64,000 bases of DNA, from positions 1 through 64,000 of the forward strand of contig NZ_FWXS01000003.1 of assembly GCF_900176425.1 (NCBI RefSeq). The letters are read 5' to 3'. Each line of letters begins with the position of its first letter. The stretch's first letter is position 1. Under the pieces are notes generated by a model, which did no database searches, was not told where the DNA came from, and worked only from the letters and a program-made list of their open reading frames with translations. A program made the position numbers and the translations under genes. Shown piece by piece: positions 24,706 to 34,801 of this stretch. This stretch comes from Moheibacter sediminis. GTDB lineage: Bacteria; Bacteroidota; Bacteroidia; Flavobacteriales; Weeksellaceae.

Positions 24706-25287
24706 ATGCTACTACAAGAAAAATTAATTGATAAAAAAATATTTCTCGCTTCGCAATCGCCTAGAAGACAAGAACTTTTGAAAGGTTTGGGAATTGATTT
24801 TGTAGTTATAAGAATCGAATCGGATGAAAGTTTTCCCGAAGAATTGAACCGTGAAGAAATCACCGAATTCATTTCAGAAAATAAAGCGAATGCTTGTGGA
24901 GAATTGAATCCAAATGAGATTCTGATTACCGCAGATACTTTGGTTTGGCTGAATAATCGCGTTTTGGGAAAACCACAAGATGCCCAGGAAGCTTTTGAGA
25001 TGATTGCAGAAATGTCTGATACTACACACGAAGTTTTCACTTCTGTAACTATAAAAACTACTGAAAAAATCCTGACTTTTTCAGAAACGACCGAAATTAC
25101 TTTTGATAAATTTTCCGAAGAAGAAATTAATTTTTACATCGAAAATTTCAAACCCTTTGACAAAGCCGGTGCTTATGGAATCCAAGATTGGCTGGGTTAT
25201 GCAAAAATCTCCAGAATCAATGGTTGCTACTACAATGTAATGGGGTTGCCATTGAGAAAATTATACCAGGAACTTTTGTTCTTCTAA
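24706..25287 (+). CDS. maf: Maf-like nucleotide pyrophosphatase
   Basis: A 193-aa protein with the Maf signature near the N-terminus (FLASQSPRRQELLKGLGIDF), ITADTLVWLNNRVLGKP in the middle, and a C-terminal DKAGAYGIQDWLG. Maf proteins hydrolyse non-canonical or dTTP/UTP-type nucleotides to monophosphates and are tied to septum formation. Third gene of the DUF2520-KdsC operon, 60 bp downstream across a degenerate intergenic repeat. A terminator follows. Confidence 0.9.
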   Translation: MLLQEKLIDKKIFLASQSPRRQELLKGLGIDFVVIRIESDESFPEELNREEITEFISENKANACGELNPNEILITADTLVWLNNRVLGKPQDAQEAFEMIAEMSDTTHEVFTSVTIKTTEKILTFSETTEITFDKFSEEEINFYIENFKPFDKAGAYGIQDWLGYAKISRINGCYYNVMGLPLRKLYQELLFF

Positions 25288-25291
25288 AAAA

Positions 25292-25325
25292 AATGCCTTA
25301 AAATTCAGATGAAATTCAAGGCATT
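25292..25325. terminator. Terminator between maf and gyrB (convergent)
   Basis: AATGCCTT ... AAGGCATT hairpin, extended by AAAATT / AATT pairing, with an A-run before and Ts after. It serves maf and, in the other direction, gyrB. Confidence 0.75.
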
Positions 25326-25351
25326 CTTAGTAGTATTAATCAGAAAATAAA

Positions 25352-27310
<1,959 letters not shown>

Positions 27311-27319
27311 TTAACCTAA

Positions 27320-27349
27320 CAAAGGTACGGAATTTTAACGAGCTTTCAA
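27320..27349 (-). promoter_or_regulatory. gyrB promoter (TTG-N19-TACCTTTG)
   Basis: On the minus strand TTG, 19 bases, then TACCTTTG exactly fits the Bacteroidota sigma-factor consensus. The -7 box ends 27 bases before the gyrB ATG. Confidence 0.8.
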
Positions 27350-27388
27350 GCATATAACTCTCTCGAAACCGTTAGTTTTCAACAAAAT

Positions 27389-28015
27389 TTAAAGTGATTT
27401 TGCAGAAATGTAAACCACTTTTTTAGTTTCAAAAAATGGCTCGTCAAAATAGTCGGGGATTTCAAAAATCTGCGCTTGTGGAAATGTAAATAATTCCTCT
27501 TCTAAATCGCCACCTTTCAGATAAAGGATTCCGTTAGGCATTGAATTTTGCTCTTTGGATTCAAATTTATCTTCGATCCATTCTACGAATTTAGGCATGG
27601 CTGTAACTGCGCGCGAAACCACGAAATCAAATTTGGATTTGATTTGTTCAGCACGTTTTGCTTCGGCTTTTAAATTGGTCAAGCCAATTGCTGAAGACAC
27701 TTCGTTTACAACCAAAATCTTTTTAGTAATAGAATCTACCAAATGAAACTCCACTTCCGGGAACATAATAGCAAGTGGAATCCCAGGGAATCCACCGCCA
27801 GTTCCGACATCCAGAACTTGTGTTCCATTTTCAAAAGAAATCACTTTGGCAATGGCAAGCGAATGAAGTACGTGTTTGGTGTAGAGTTCATCAATGTCTT
27901 TTCGAGAAATAACGTTGATTTTTTCGTTCCATTCGAAATACAAATCTTTTAAAGCAGAAAATTGTTCGATTTGCTTTTGAGTTAAATCTGGAAAATATTT
28001 GAGAATTTCGTTCAT
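27389..28015 (-). CDS. rsmG: 16S rRNA (guanine(527)-N(7))-methyltransferase RsmG
   Basis: A 208-aa SAM-dependent methyltransferase. N-terminal LYFEWNEKINVISRKDIDEL, SAM motif VLDVGTGGGFPGIPLAIMFP, and SRAVTAMPKFVEWI are all characteristic of RsmG/GidB, which methylates G527 of 16S rRNA; its loss gives low-level streptomycin resistance in known bacteria. The ATG shares a base with the stop codon of the GAF gene (TAATG), so translation is coupled. Confidence 0.96.
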   Translation of the reverse strand: MNEILKYFPDLTQKQIEQFSALKDLYFEWNEKINVISRKDIDELYTKHVLHSLAIAKVISFENGTQVLDVGTGGGFPGIPLAIMFPEVEFHLVDSITKKILVVNEVSSAIGLTNLKAEAKRAEQIKSKFDFVVSRAVTAMPKFVEWIEDKFESKEQNSMPNGILYLKGGDLEEELFTFPQAQIFEIPDYFDEPFFETKKVVYISAKSL

Positions 28016-28461
28016 TAAATTACTTCAGAAACTTTTTTACAAACATAATTCAGCAAATCTTCATCTTTTTTGGTGAATGGATTAATTTCATGGCTGTCTA
28101 TGTCTATCTGTCCAATATTTTTCCCATTTTTGAAAATCGGTACAACGATTTCAGATTTAGTATCGATGCTGCACGAAAGATAATTGTCCTGTTTCGAAAC
28201 GTCCGGAACGACAAAAGTTTCGTTGGAAACTGCAACCTGACCGCAAATCCCTTTCCCGAATGGAATGATGGTGTGGTCGGTTTCTGCGCCCACATAAGGA
28301 CCCAACATCAGTTCTTGCTTGTCGCCATTGGTAAAATAAAATCCAACCCAATTGTAATGTGAGACTTCGTCGTGAAGCAATTGACAAGTTTTTTGAAGCT
28401 TACCTTCATTCTCTATATTTGATGCAAAAATGATGTCGATGCGTTTTTCTAAAGTTTCCAT
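28015..28461 (-). CDS. GAF domain protein related to free methionine-(R)-sulfoxide reductase
   Basis: A 148-aa single-GAF protein (NWVGFYFTNGDKQELMLGPY, IPFGKGICGQVAV, SEIVVPIFKNGKNIGQIDID). It matches fRMsr over its full length. Of the three Cys used by E. coli fRMsr, the ones in GICG and in LSCSIDTKSE are kept; the first, ten residues before GICG, is His here. Activity as a reductase is therefore possible but unproven. Upstream of and coupled to rsmG; divergent from the exosortase pair. Confidence 0.78.
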   Translation of the reverse strand: METLEKRIDIIFASNIENEGKLQKTCQLLHDEVSHYNWVGFYFTNGDKQELMLGPYVGAETDHTIIPFGKGICGQVAVSNETFVVPDVSKQDNYLSCSIDTKSEIVVPIFKNGKNIGQIDIDSHEINPFTKKDEDLLNYVCKKVSEVI

Positions 28462-28513
28462 TAATTTAATTTGAATGACAAATTTAAGGGATTTACATGA
28501 TTAAATTTATGAT

Positions 28514-28521
28514 TAACTTTG
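28514..28521 (+). promoter_or_regulatory. -7 promoter box for the exosortase operon
   Basis: TAACTTTG fits TAnnTTTG and lies downstream of the ATG codons at 28,497 and 28,509, which therefore would not be in the mRNA; it supports the start at 28,539. Confidence 0.5.
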
Positions 28522-28538
28522 TTTTTCGTTTGAAACCT

Positions 28539-29090
28539 ATGAAAGAATTTAAACCTGTATTGATTTTTTTGTTGAAATTCATAATTGCATGGATTGCGAT
28601 GGTGGGAATTTACAATATTTATCTTTCGCAATACCATTCTGAAAACAAGCCCGATCCTTATAGTCAAACGGTTGCAAAATGGACAGTCGGCTGCATGAAT
28701 ATTGCTGGATTTGAATCTTATCAAAAAGACGATGAAATGCGCCCCTGGACGTGGATTTATACTGAGGGAAAAAGAACTTCTTACATAAATGAAGGGTGTA
28801 ATGCGATTTCAATAATGATTATTTTCGTTGCATTTGTAATAGCTTTTTCTACTACTTGGAAACAAACGATACTTTATATTTTAGGTGGATTGATAGTTAT
28901 TCAAATTATGAATATTCTGCGGATTTCGTTGCTGAACTACATTTTTGCCTTTCATAAAGATTATGCCAAAATGGCGCATGATTATCTCTTCCCTGCAATA
29001 CTTTACGGAACGATAGTTATTTTGTGGATTGTGTGGGTGAAATACTTTGCTTTGAAACCAAAAAAGAAATCAGATGAACAAATGGCTTAG
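28539..29090 (+). CDS. xrtF: Exosortase family protein XrtF
   Basis: A 183-aa integral membrane protein with about six hydrophobic segments. The three exosortase catalytic residues are present: Cys87 (NEGCNAISIMII), Arg128 (NILRISLLNY) and His147 (AHDYLFPAILYG). The start at 28,539 (MKEFKPVLIFLLK) is chosen because a promoter box overlaps the earlier ATGs. Exosortases cut C-terminal sorting tails of exported proteins, but the substrates of XrtF are not known, and no PEP-CTERM-like protein is seen nearby. The 17-bp overlap with the next gene indicates an operon. Confidence 0.88.
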   Translation: MKEFKPVLIFLLKFIIAWIAMVGIYNIYLSQYHSENKPDPYSQTVAKWTVGCMNIAGFESYQKDDEMRPWTWIYTEGKRTSYINEGCNAISIMIIFVAFVIAFSTTWKQTILYILGGLIVIQIMNILRISLLNYIFAFHKDYAKMAHDYLFPAILYGTIVILWIVWVKYFALKPKKKSDEQMA

Positions 29091-29529
29091 GTATTTGCTG
29101 GCAGCGGTTTTGGTTGTTTGTTTGATTTTGGTGAGGGGTTTTGAAAAAGAATTGTTTTATGATCCTTTCCTGCAGTTTTTCAAAGGTGATTTCATCAATA
29201 GTGAATATCCTGAATATGATTTAGCACGTGTGGTTTTGAGTGTTATTTCGAGGTATCTGATCAACACAATAATCTCAATTTTAATTATTGGATTGATCTT
29301 TTGGAGCAGAAATTATATACTGTTTACTAGTTATATTTATGCTGGATTCTTTCTGATTTTGCTGCCGATTTATATTTATTTTGTGGAAACTGAATTTTCT
29401 CTTGGGGAAAATATGGGATTCTACATCAGGCGGTTTTTGATACAGCCTGTTTTACTTTTGATTTTGATTCCGGCTTTTTATTATCAGAAGTATTTAGCTA
29501 AAAAAGATACTTCAGCAAGTTCTGAATAA
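29074..29529 (+). CDS. Exosortase F system-associated membrane protein
   Basis: A 151-aa protein with four predicted membrane segments. Its start (MNKWLRYLLAAVLVV, then RGFEKELFYDPFLQFFKGDF) is typical of the family that always accompanies XrtF in Flavobacteria. It overlaps xrtF by 17 bp. Inner-membrane partner of unknown mechanism. Confidence 0.85.
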   Translation: MNKWLRYLLAAVLVVCLILVRGFEKELFYDPFLQFFKGDFINSEYPEYDLARVVLSVISRYLINTIISILIIGLIFWSRNYILFTSYIYAGFFLILLPIYIYFVETEFSLGENMGFYIRRFLIQPVLLLILIPAFYYQKYLAKKDTSASSE

Positions 29530-29536
29530 CAATAAA

Positions 29537-29788
29537 TTAGAGGTTGTGGCTGCCGGTGGGCGGTGTTGTATCTTGTACTTTTGTGGTTTGAATGGTTTGT
29601 GCTTTGTTGCGCTTTTTGTACATCCAGCCGATTATTCCTCCGATTAAAATCCCTAGTCCTCCGCCGTATAAAAGTCCTAAAACGAATTCAGGCTGAGTCA
29701 ATAAATCGCCGAATTTTATTTTACCGACAAATGATGCGACAATGGCGATGGCGATGAGAAGTATTCCGATAATGGTTGTGTATTTCAT
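29537..29788 (-). CDS. Small two-TM membrane protein, unknown
   Basis: An 83-aa protein: TM1 at residues about 5-21 (IIGILLIAIAIVASFVG), TM2 at about 36-56 (GLLYGGGLGILIGGIIGW), and a basic then Thr/Gln-rich tail. No family recognised. It converges with the exosortase operon, and a terminator for the gene to its right lies 69 bp upstream of its start. Confidence 0.6.
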   Translation of the reverse strand: MKYTTIIGILLIAIAIVASFVGKIKFGDLLTQPEFVLGLLYGGGLGILIGGIIGWMYKKRNKAQTIQTTKVQDTTPPTGSHNL

Positions 29789-29856
29789 GATTTCTATTTT
29801 AGATATTAGAATTTAGATTTAAGATATGAATTCAAATTTAATCAATTCAAAACTAA

Positions 29857-29891
29857 AAAACCTCACAGGTTTTTAAAAACTGTGAGGTTTT
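29857..29891 (-). terminator. Terminator of the HMA-TonB receptor gene
   Basis: AAAACCTCACAG / CTGTGAGGTTTT, a 12-bp perfect stem with an AT-rich loop, 26 bp after the receptor's stop codon on the minus strand; A/T runs on both sides allow two-way function. Confidence 0.85.
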
Positions 29892-29916
29892 CACTAAATA
29901 ATTAATCCAAAATAAT

Positions 29917-32613
29917 TTAAAAATCAATATCGATTCCTATGTAAAAATTCGCCGGCATAATGGGTGCATAAACCATTCCGCCATCAAAATAATTGCTGAA
30001 AGGATTTTGCGCATCTATAATCGCATGGTGCTGTGTGTAACTCAACAGGTTTTCTGCGCCGACATATAAACGCAAAACTTTGTTGAAATTTCTGGAAATC
30101 TGTGCATTTAACAAGAAATAAGATTCGCCATAATCGGGAGTATGAAATTCATGTGGATTAGATGCTGTGCTCGGCAAACGTTGTTTGCCTACCCATTGCA
30201 AAGTCGTGTCGAAATTCCAAAGGGAACCGTTTGTTTTTCTTAAAGTGCTGTAAGCGAGGTTTAAGAATCCACGGTGCTGAGAGGTGAATGGTAGTTCGTT
30301 TTTACCTGAAATGTAGTCTGTTTGGGTGTCGTAAAATTTATAAGCCAAACGTGCTTCGAGTCTTTTTATCGGCTGGAAGTCCCACTGGATCTGTAAACTG
30401 TTGGCATAAGAATCTCCGTCTAAATTGTAAAACAAGATGGTCTGTGGAGAATCATCCAAATCTAAAACTACCTGATTCTGGAAATCGGTTCGGAATAAAT
30501 CGGCTACAACGGTGCTTTTTCTACCGAAAAATTTGAATTCCTGCTGTAAGCTGATTCCGTAATTCCATGCAATTTCCGGTTCCAATCCGTAAATATCACC
30601 TCCGTTTTCGTTGATAACAATCTGACGGTTGGAAGCCAAATAAGCCTGACTTTCTGCAAAAATATTGGCGGTTCTGAATCCGCGTCCGGCTGAAGCGCGT
30701 AAAATTGTTTTAGGTGTAATGTCGTATTTCACATTTAACCTTGGCGTGAACTGCGTTCCGGCTAAGTTGTGTAAATCCAACCTTGCGCCACCGACTACCG
30801 TCAATTTATCTCCGGTGTAAGTATATTCAAAGAAGGCTCCCGGAACAGTTTCGTTTCTTTTGAAATTAATCAAGTTGTATAATTCATCGTATTGGTCATA
30901 CAAAAAGCTCAATCCAGTTTTGTATTTGTGAGCGGTGTTGCTGAAGATACTTTCAAAAATTAAATTTGAATAAAAAGTTCGTTGTGAGGCATCGTAAGTG
31001 CGGAGTCCGAAATAACTTTTCTGTTCATTGTAATTGAACTGGTTCATCCAACCGATGCTTTGATAAGGTTTTCCCTCGAAAACATATCCGGATTTGTTCC
31101 AAACCTGAAAACGCTGGATGTCGATTCCGATTCCGTAAGCGTTTGTGGTTCCTTTATCAGCATCTTCTCTAAATGCCGTCTGTCCGCCCAATCTGTGGTC
31201 ATTTACATAATTTACTCCGAAATGAGTCATGAGTCCCGAATGTCCGGCGTCGCTGTAATTCAATAAATAACTCACGTTGATATTTCTACCAATTGGTTGG
31301 TCCATGAATCCGTCGTCGTTGTGGTCTTGTCGGTCGGTAGTCGCATTTGCGTGTAATAAAATGGACTGTGTCCAGTGATCATCTATCGCATCGTTATGCA
31401 CAAAATTTCCTTCGAATCGGGTATTGATGTCTCCGAAGAAATTGATGGAAGTTTTGGCTTTGTCGTGGGATTTGTACAATTCCGTGTTGATGTGTCCGGC
31501 AATCGCTTCATATCCATTTGTCACCGAACCGCCACCTTTTGCTAGCTGAATTCCTTGAATCCATCTTCCCGGAATGAAATTCATCCCATAAGCGGAAGAA
31601 ATCCCACGGATCTCGGGTAATAATTCTTTGGTAAGCAAAATGTATTTCTGGTCGAGCCCGAGCATTTTGAGTTGTTTCGTCCCTGAAACCGCATTGGCAT
31701 AGGAAACATCGACTGTTGCATTGGTCTCAAAACTTTCAGACAAGTTGCAACAAGCCGCTTTCAGTAATTCTTTGTCGCTGATGTTCTCCATCAAACCCAC
31801 CGCATTTTTATCAAACCCATGAGCTGCCTTGTTTCCGGTAATGGTTGCTGTAGTTAAATCAACTGCTTCGTCATCGTGGTTGTGTCCGTCATGGGATGAA
31901 TTGTCGTGACCGTCATTTGATGTTTGGTTATGTTGATTTCCACCTTCCATCACGTGTGTTCCTTCGCTATTTTCGACATTCTCCCAATCGACTTCGCGAT
32001 CATACAAACAACATCCGGGAAGTGCATCGTAAGTAGAAGTTTGAGCTGTGTATAATTCATTGTCATGTCCTACTTCTGCAATTTTTTTCATTATTGCATC
32101 TTTGGAAGTTTGGGTAGAATCATACGTTAAAGTCAAAACTTTGGTGATGATGTCCCAATTCCCGCTTGCGGAAGGAAAAGTTTTGATGGCATTTTCAATT
32201 CGTTTTTTGCACGAACCGCAATTTCCTCTGACCTTTATTGTTTCGGTTTTGAGGGTTGAATTCATTTCAGAATGAACTTCATCGGATGAATCATCACGGG
32301 TGTATAAACAACATCCTGGAAGGTTTTCATAGACTGATTTCTCTGCCGAATATAAGTCGTTGTCGTGTCCGACTTTAGCGATGTTTTTTGCAATTGCATC
32401 GAGAGAAGTGGATTTCGAATCAAAAGTCACAGTCAATGTGTTTGATTCCAAATCATAATTTCCTTTTGCTGACGGCAATTCTTTTACGGCCTTTTCGATG
32501 CGCTCTTTGCACATGTCACAATTGCCTTTTACTTTTAAAGTTTCTGTTTTTTCCTGTGCAGATAATCCTACGGAAATCAACAACAGGAATATATAAATAA
32601 GTTTTTTATACAT
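29917..32613 (-). CDS. TonB-dependent receptor with two N-terminal heavy-metal-associated (HMA) domains
   Basis: An 898-aa protein with signal peptide (residues 1-19). Two HMA-like domains stand in an exact 100-residue tandem: metal site GNCDMC at Cys32/Cys35 and GNCGSC at Cys132/Cys135, each closing with LPGCCLY (Cys101/102 and 201/202). A His-rich linker follows (about 220-247: HNQTSNDGHDNSSHDGHNHD), then a TonB plug (about 250-400, AACCNLSESFETNATVDVSY) and a 22-strand-type barrel to the end (FYIGIDIDF). HMA domains bind Cu(I) and similar ions; in this position they would face the periplasm. Probably takes up or senses copper. The neighbour upstream is a Cys/His-rich HYC_CC_PP protein, which fits metal handling. 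Confidence 0.88.
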   Translation of the reverse strand: MYKKLIYIFLLLISVGLSAQEKTETLKVKGNCDMCKERIEKAVKELPSAKGNYDLESNTLTVTFDSKSTSLDAIAKNIAKVGHDNDLYSAEKSVYENLPGCCLYTRDDSSDEVHSEMNSTLKTETIKVRGNCGSCKKRIENAIKTFPSASGNWDIITKVLTLTYDSTQTSKDAIMKKIAEVGHDNELYTAQTSTYDALPGCCLYDREVDWENVENSEGTHVMEGGNQHNQTSNDGHDNSSHDGHNHDDEAVDLTTATITGNKAAHGFDKNAVGLMENISDKELLKAACCNLSESFETNATVDVSYANAVSGTKQLKMLGLDQKYILLTKELLPEIRGISSAYGMNFIPGRWIQGIQLAKGGGSVTNGYEAIAGHINTELYKSHDKAKTSINFFGDINTRFEGNFVHNDAIDDHWTQSILLHANATTDRQDHNDDGFMDQPIGRNINVSYLLNYSDAGHSGLMTHFGVNYVNDHRLGGQTAFREDADKGTTNAYGIGIDIQRFQVWNKSGYVFEGKPYQSIGWMNQFNYNEQKSYFGLRTYDASQRTFYSNLIFESIFSNTAHKYKTGLSFLYDQYDELYNLINFKRNETVPGAFFEYTYTGDKLTVVGGARLDLHNLAGTQFTPRLNVKYDITPKTILRASAGRGFRTANIFAESQAYLASNRQIVINENGGDIYGLEPEIAWNYGISLQQEFKFFGRKSTVVADLFRTDFQNQVVLDLDDSPQTILFYNLDGDSYANSLQIQWDFQPIKRLEARLAYKFYDTQTDYISGKNELPFTSQHRGFLNLAYSTLRKTNGSLWNFDTTLQWVGKQRLPSTASNPHEFHTPDYGESYFLLNAQISRNFNKVLRLYVGAENLLSYTQHHAIIDAQNPFSNYFDGGMVYAPIMPANFYIGIDIDF

Positions 32614-32679
32614 TTCATTTGATTAAAATTTTCAATAAGGTTTTACGAAATTCGAAGTTTGAAATTCGCTTAAATCAGA

Positions 32680-33057
32680 TTATGAAACATATTTTGGCGG
32701 ATGCCAGAAGGAATAAGAAATGTCTTTGAAATAAAAACTGAGGTAATGTTCGTTTTTAATTTGCTCCAAAGGAAATGAAACGGAATTTAATTTTGGATTT
32801 GAATTTTGAACGAAATTTTTCAGAACGTTCATGTGTACACAGCAATCGTGCGTGGGGCAATTGTCACCACAATGCTTTTCGTCTTTACAGCTTTTGGAAT
32901 CATGGGAATTTTCAGAATGATGTTCATCCAATTTTTCCGCACAGCAACCCACTTCTTTTTTATCGGGCAAAACCATAATCGAAGTATAGGCCATTGCCGG
33001 AGCAGCCAGCATGATGCAGGTAATGAAAAGGATGAATATTTTTTGAATTTTCTCCAC
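32680..33057 (-). CDS. HYC_CC_PP family Cys/His-rich exported protein
   Basis: A 125-aa protein starting with GTG (no ATG fits the signal peptide MEKIQKIFILFITCIMLAAP). The mature part is rich in Cys and His (GCCAEK, HHSENSHDSKSC, KHCGDNCPTHDCCVH) and ends with SFWHPPKYVS, the Pro-Pro tail that defines the HYC_CC_PP family. Likely binds copper or another soft metal in the periplasm. Directly upstream of the HMA-TonB receptor (66 bp), probably co-transcribed with it. Confidence 0.82.
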   Translation of the reverse strand: MEKIQKIFILFITCIMLAAPAMAYTSIMVLPDKKEVGCCAEKLDEHHSENSHDSKSCKDEKHCGDNCPTHDCCVHMNVLKNFVQNSNPKLNSVSFPLEQIKNEHYLSFYFKDISYSFWHPPKYVS

Positions 33058-33064
33058 TTGAGGA

Positions 33065-33072
33065 CAAAGTTA
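33065..33072 (-). promoter_or_regulatory. -7 promoter box for the metal operon
   Basis: TAACTTTG on the minus strand, 7 bases before the GTG start of the HYC_CC_PP gene, implying a very short or absent leader. No clear -33 box. Confidence 0.4.
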
Positions 33073-33088
33073 AAAAATTAATTTAAAC

Positions 33089-33838
33089 TTATTTGAATTC
33101 ACCTCTTTGTCTTACCACTTCGTAAAGAAATGCACCGCAGGCAACGGAAACATTTAAAGATGAGGTTTTGCCAAATACAGGTAATTTAACAATTTTATCA
33201 GAGATTTTAATCAAATCATGAGAAATTCCGTCTTCTTCGCTACCCATTACAATTGCAGTCGGCATGGCATAATCGGCATCATAAAGATAATCTGCCGCTT
33301 TTTCTGTTGCGCTCACAATCTGAATTCCTGACTGTTGCAAATAATCAAAAACCCTTCTCAAACTCGGTTCTTTACAAACCGGAATGTTGTACAAAGCACC
33401 CGTTGAAGTTTTTACCGCATCGGCATTTACGGAAGCGGAACCTTTTTGCGGAATGATAATCGCATCAACACCGACACATTCTGCCGTTCGGGCAATCGCA
33501 CCGAAGTTGCGGACGTCACTCACGCGATCCAAAATCAAAAGGAAAGGTGTTCTGCCTTGTTCGTAAATTTGTGGAAGGATGTTTTCTATGGAATCAAATT
33601 CAATCGGAGAAATGAATGCATAAACGCCCTGATGGTTTTTGCGTGTCAATCGGTTTAATTTTTCAACCGGAACGTACTGCGCAGGAATTTCAAATTCGGT
33701 AATTAATTTTCTTAATTCCGAATGAATTTCACCTTGCAAACCTGTCTGCACAAAAAGTTTATCGATTGTTTTTCCTGCCTCAATCGCTTCAATTACCGGA
33801 CGCAATCCAAATATTCCTGATTCTCTATCTCTTTCCAT
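33089..33838 (-). CDS. rlmB: 23S rRNA (guanosine(2251)-2'-O)-methyltransferase RlmB
   Basis: A 249-aa SpoU-family methyltransferase: N-terminal substrate domain (FGLRPVIEAIEAGKTIDKLF), then SPOUT motifs LDRVSDVRNFGAIARTAECV, IVMGSEEDGISHDLI and PVFGKTSSLNVSVACGAFLY, forming the trefoil-knot SAM site. RlmB modifies G2251 of 23S rRNA. A -7-like TAAGTTTG at 33,843-33,850 lies just before the ATG. Confidence 0.93.
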   Translation of the reverse strand: MERDRESGIFGLRPVIEAIEAGKTIDKLFVQTGLQGEIHSELRKLITEFEIPAQYVPVEKLNRLTRKNHQGVYAFISPIEFDSIENILPQIYEQGRTPFLLILDRVSDVRNFGAIARTAECVGVDAIIIPQKGSASVNADAVKTSTGALYNIPVCKEPSLRRVFDYLQQSGIQIVSATEKAADYLYDADYAMPTAIVMGSEEDGISHDLIKISDKIVKLPVFGKTSSLNVSVACGAFLYEVVRQRGEFK

Positions 33839-33969
33839 TGGGCAAACTTACGAAATAACTTTGACGAAATTCGAAGTTAAAAATTCGAGTTTCGTTTATA
33901 AGTTTGTGAATATTTTAATTCGGTTTATGTTTTAATTTATCCGAAATTTGCAATTCAATTTAACTCAAA

Positions 33970-34764
33970 ATGCAGCAATACCACGATTTAGCCAGACATA
34001 TTTTAGAAAACGGAACAATGAAAGAAGACCGCACCGGAACGGGAACCAAGAGCGTTTTCGGTTATCAGATGCGTTTCAACATGCAGGATGGATTTCCGCT
34101 AGTGACGACCAAAAAACTGCATTTGAAATCTATAGTTCATGAATTGCTTTGGTTTCTGAATGGTGATACCAATGTGAAATATCTTCAAGATAATGGTGTG
34201 CGTATCTGGAACGAATGGGCAGATGAAAACGGAAATTTAGGACCTGTTTACGGTCATCAGTGGAGAAGCTGGGGAAAACCAAATGGCGAAACCATCGACC
34301 AGATAAAAGTTGCGATTGATCAAATTAAAAACAATCCTGATTCTAGGCGAATTATCGTTTCTGCGTGGAACGTAGGCGAATTAGATCAAATGGCTTTGGC
34401 ACCTTGTCATGCCTTTTTCCAGTTTTATGTGGCGGAAGGAAAATTGTCTTTGCAGCTTTATCAGCGCAGCGCCGATGTATTTCTGGGAGTGCCGTTTAAC
34501 ATTGCTTCGTATGCTTTGTTGTTGCAGATGGTGGCGCAAGTTTGTGGACTGCAAGCGGGAGATTTTGTACATACTTTTGGAGATGCGCATATTTACTCGA
34601 ATCATTCTGAGCAAATCGAATTACAACTTTCGCGTGATCCAAAACCACTTCCAATGATGAAAATCAATCCGGAAGTGAAAGATATTTTCGATTTCAAATT
34701 TGAGGATTTCATTTTGGAAAATTATGATCCGCATCCGCATATCAAAGGCGCTGTGGCGGTTTAG
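33970..34764 (+). CDS. thyA: Thymidylate synthase
   Basis: A 264-aa protein, the same length as the E. coli enzyme. Shows [19 protein letters not shown], the RIWNEWAD region, [27 protein letters not shown] with catalytic Cys, [20 protein letters not shown] and the C-terminal GAVAV. It converts dUMP to dTMP using methylenetetrahydrofolate, leaving dihydrofolate, which the folA product 4 kb downstream recycles. Confidence 0.98.
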   Translation: MQQYHDLARHILENGTMKEDRTGTGTKSVFGYQMRFNMQDGFPLVTTKKLHLKSIVHELLWFLNGDTNVKYLQDNGVRIWNEWADENGNLGPVYGHQWRSWGKPNGETIDQIKVAIDQIKNNPDSRRIIVSAWNVGELDQMALAPCHAFFQFYVAEGKLSLQLYQRSADVFLGVPFNIASYALLLQMVAQVCGLQAGDFVHTFGDAHIYSNHSEQIELQLSRDPKPLPMMKINPEVKDIFDFKFEDFILENYDPHPHIKGAVAV

Positions 34765-34801
34765 TTTTATTCTATTTTAAATTATAAATTTCGAGTTTTC
34801 A

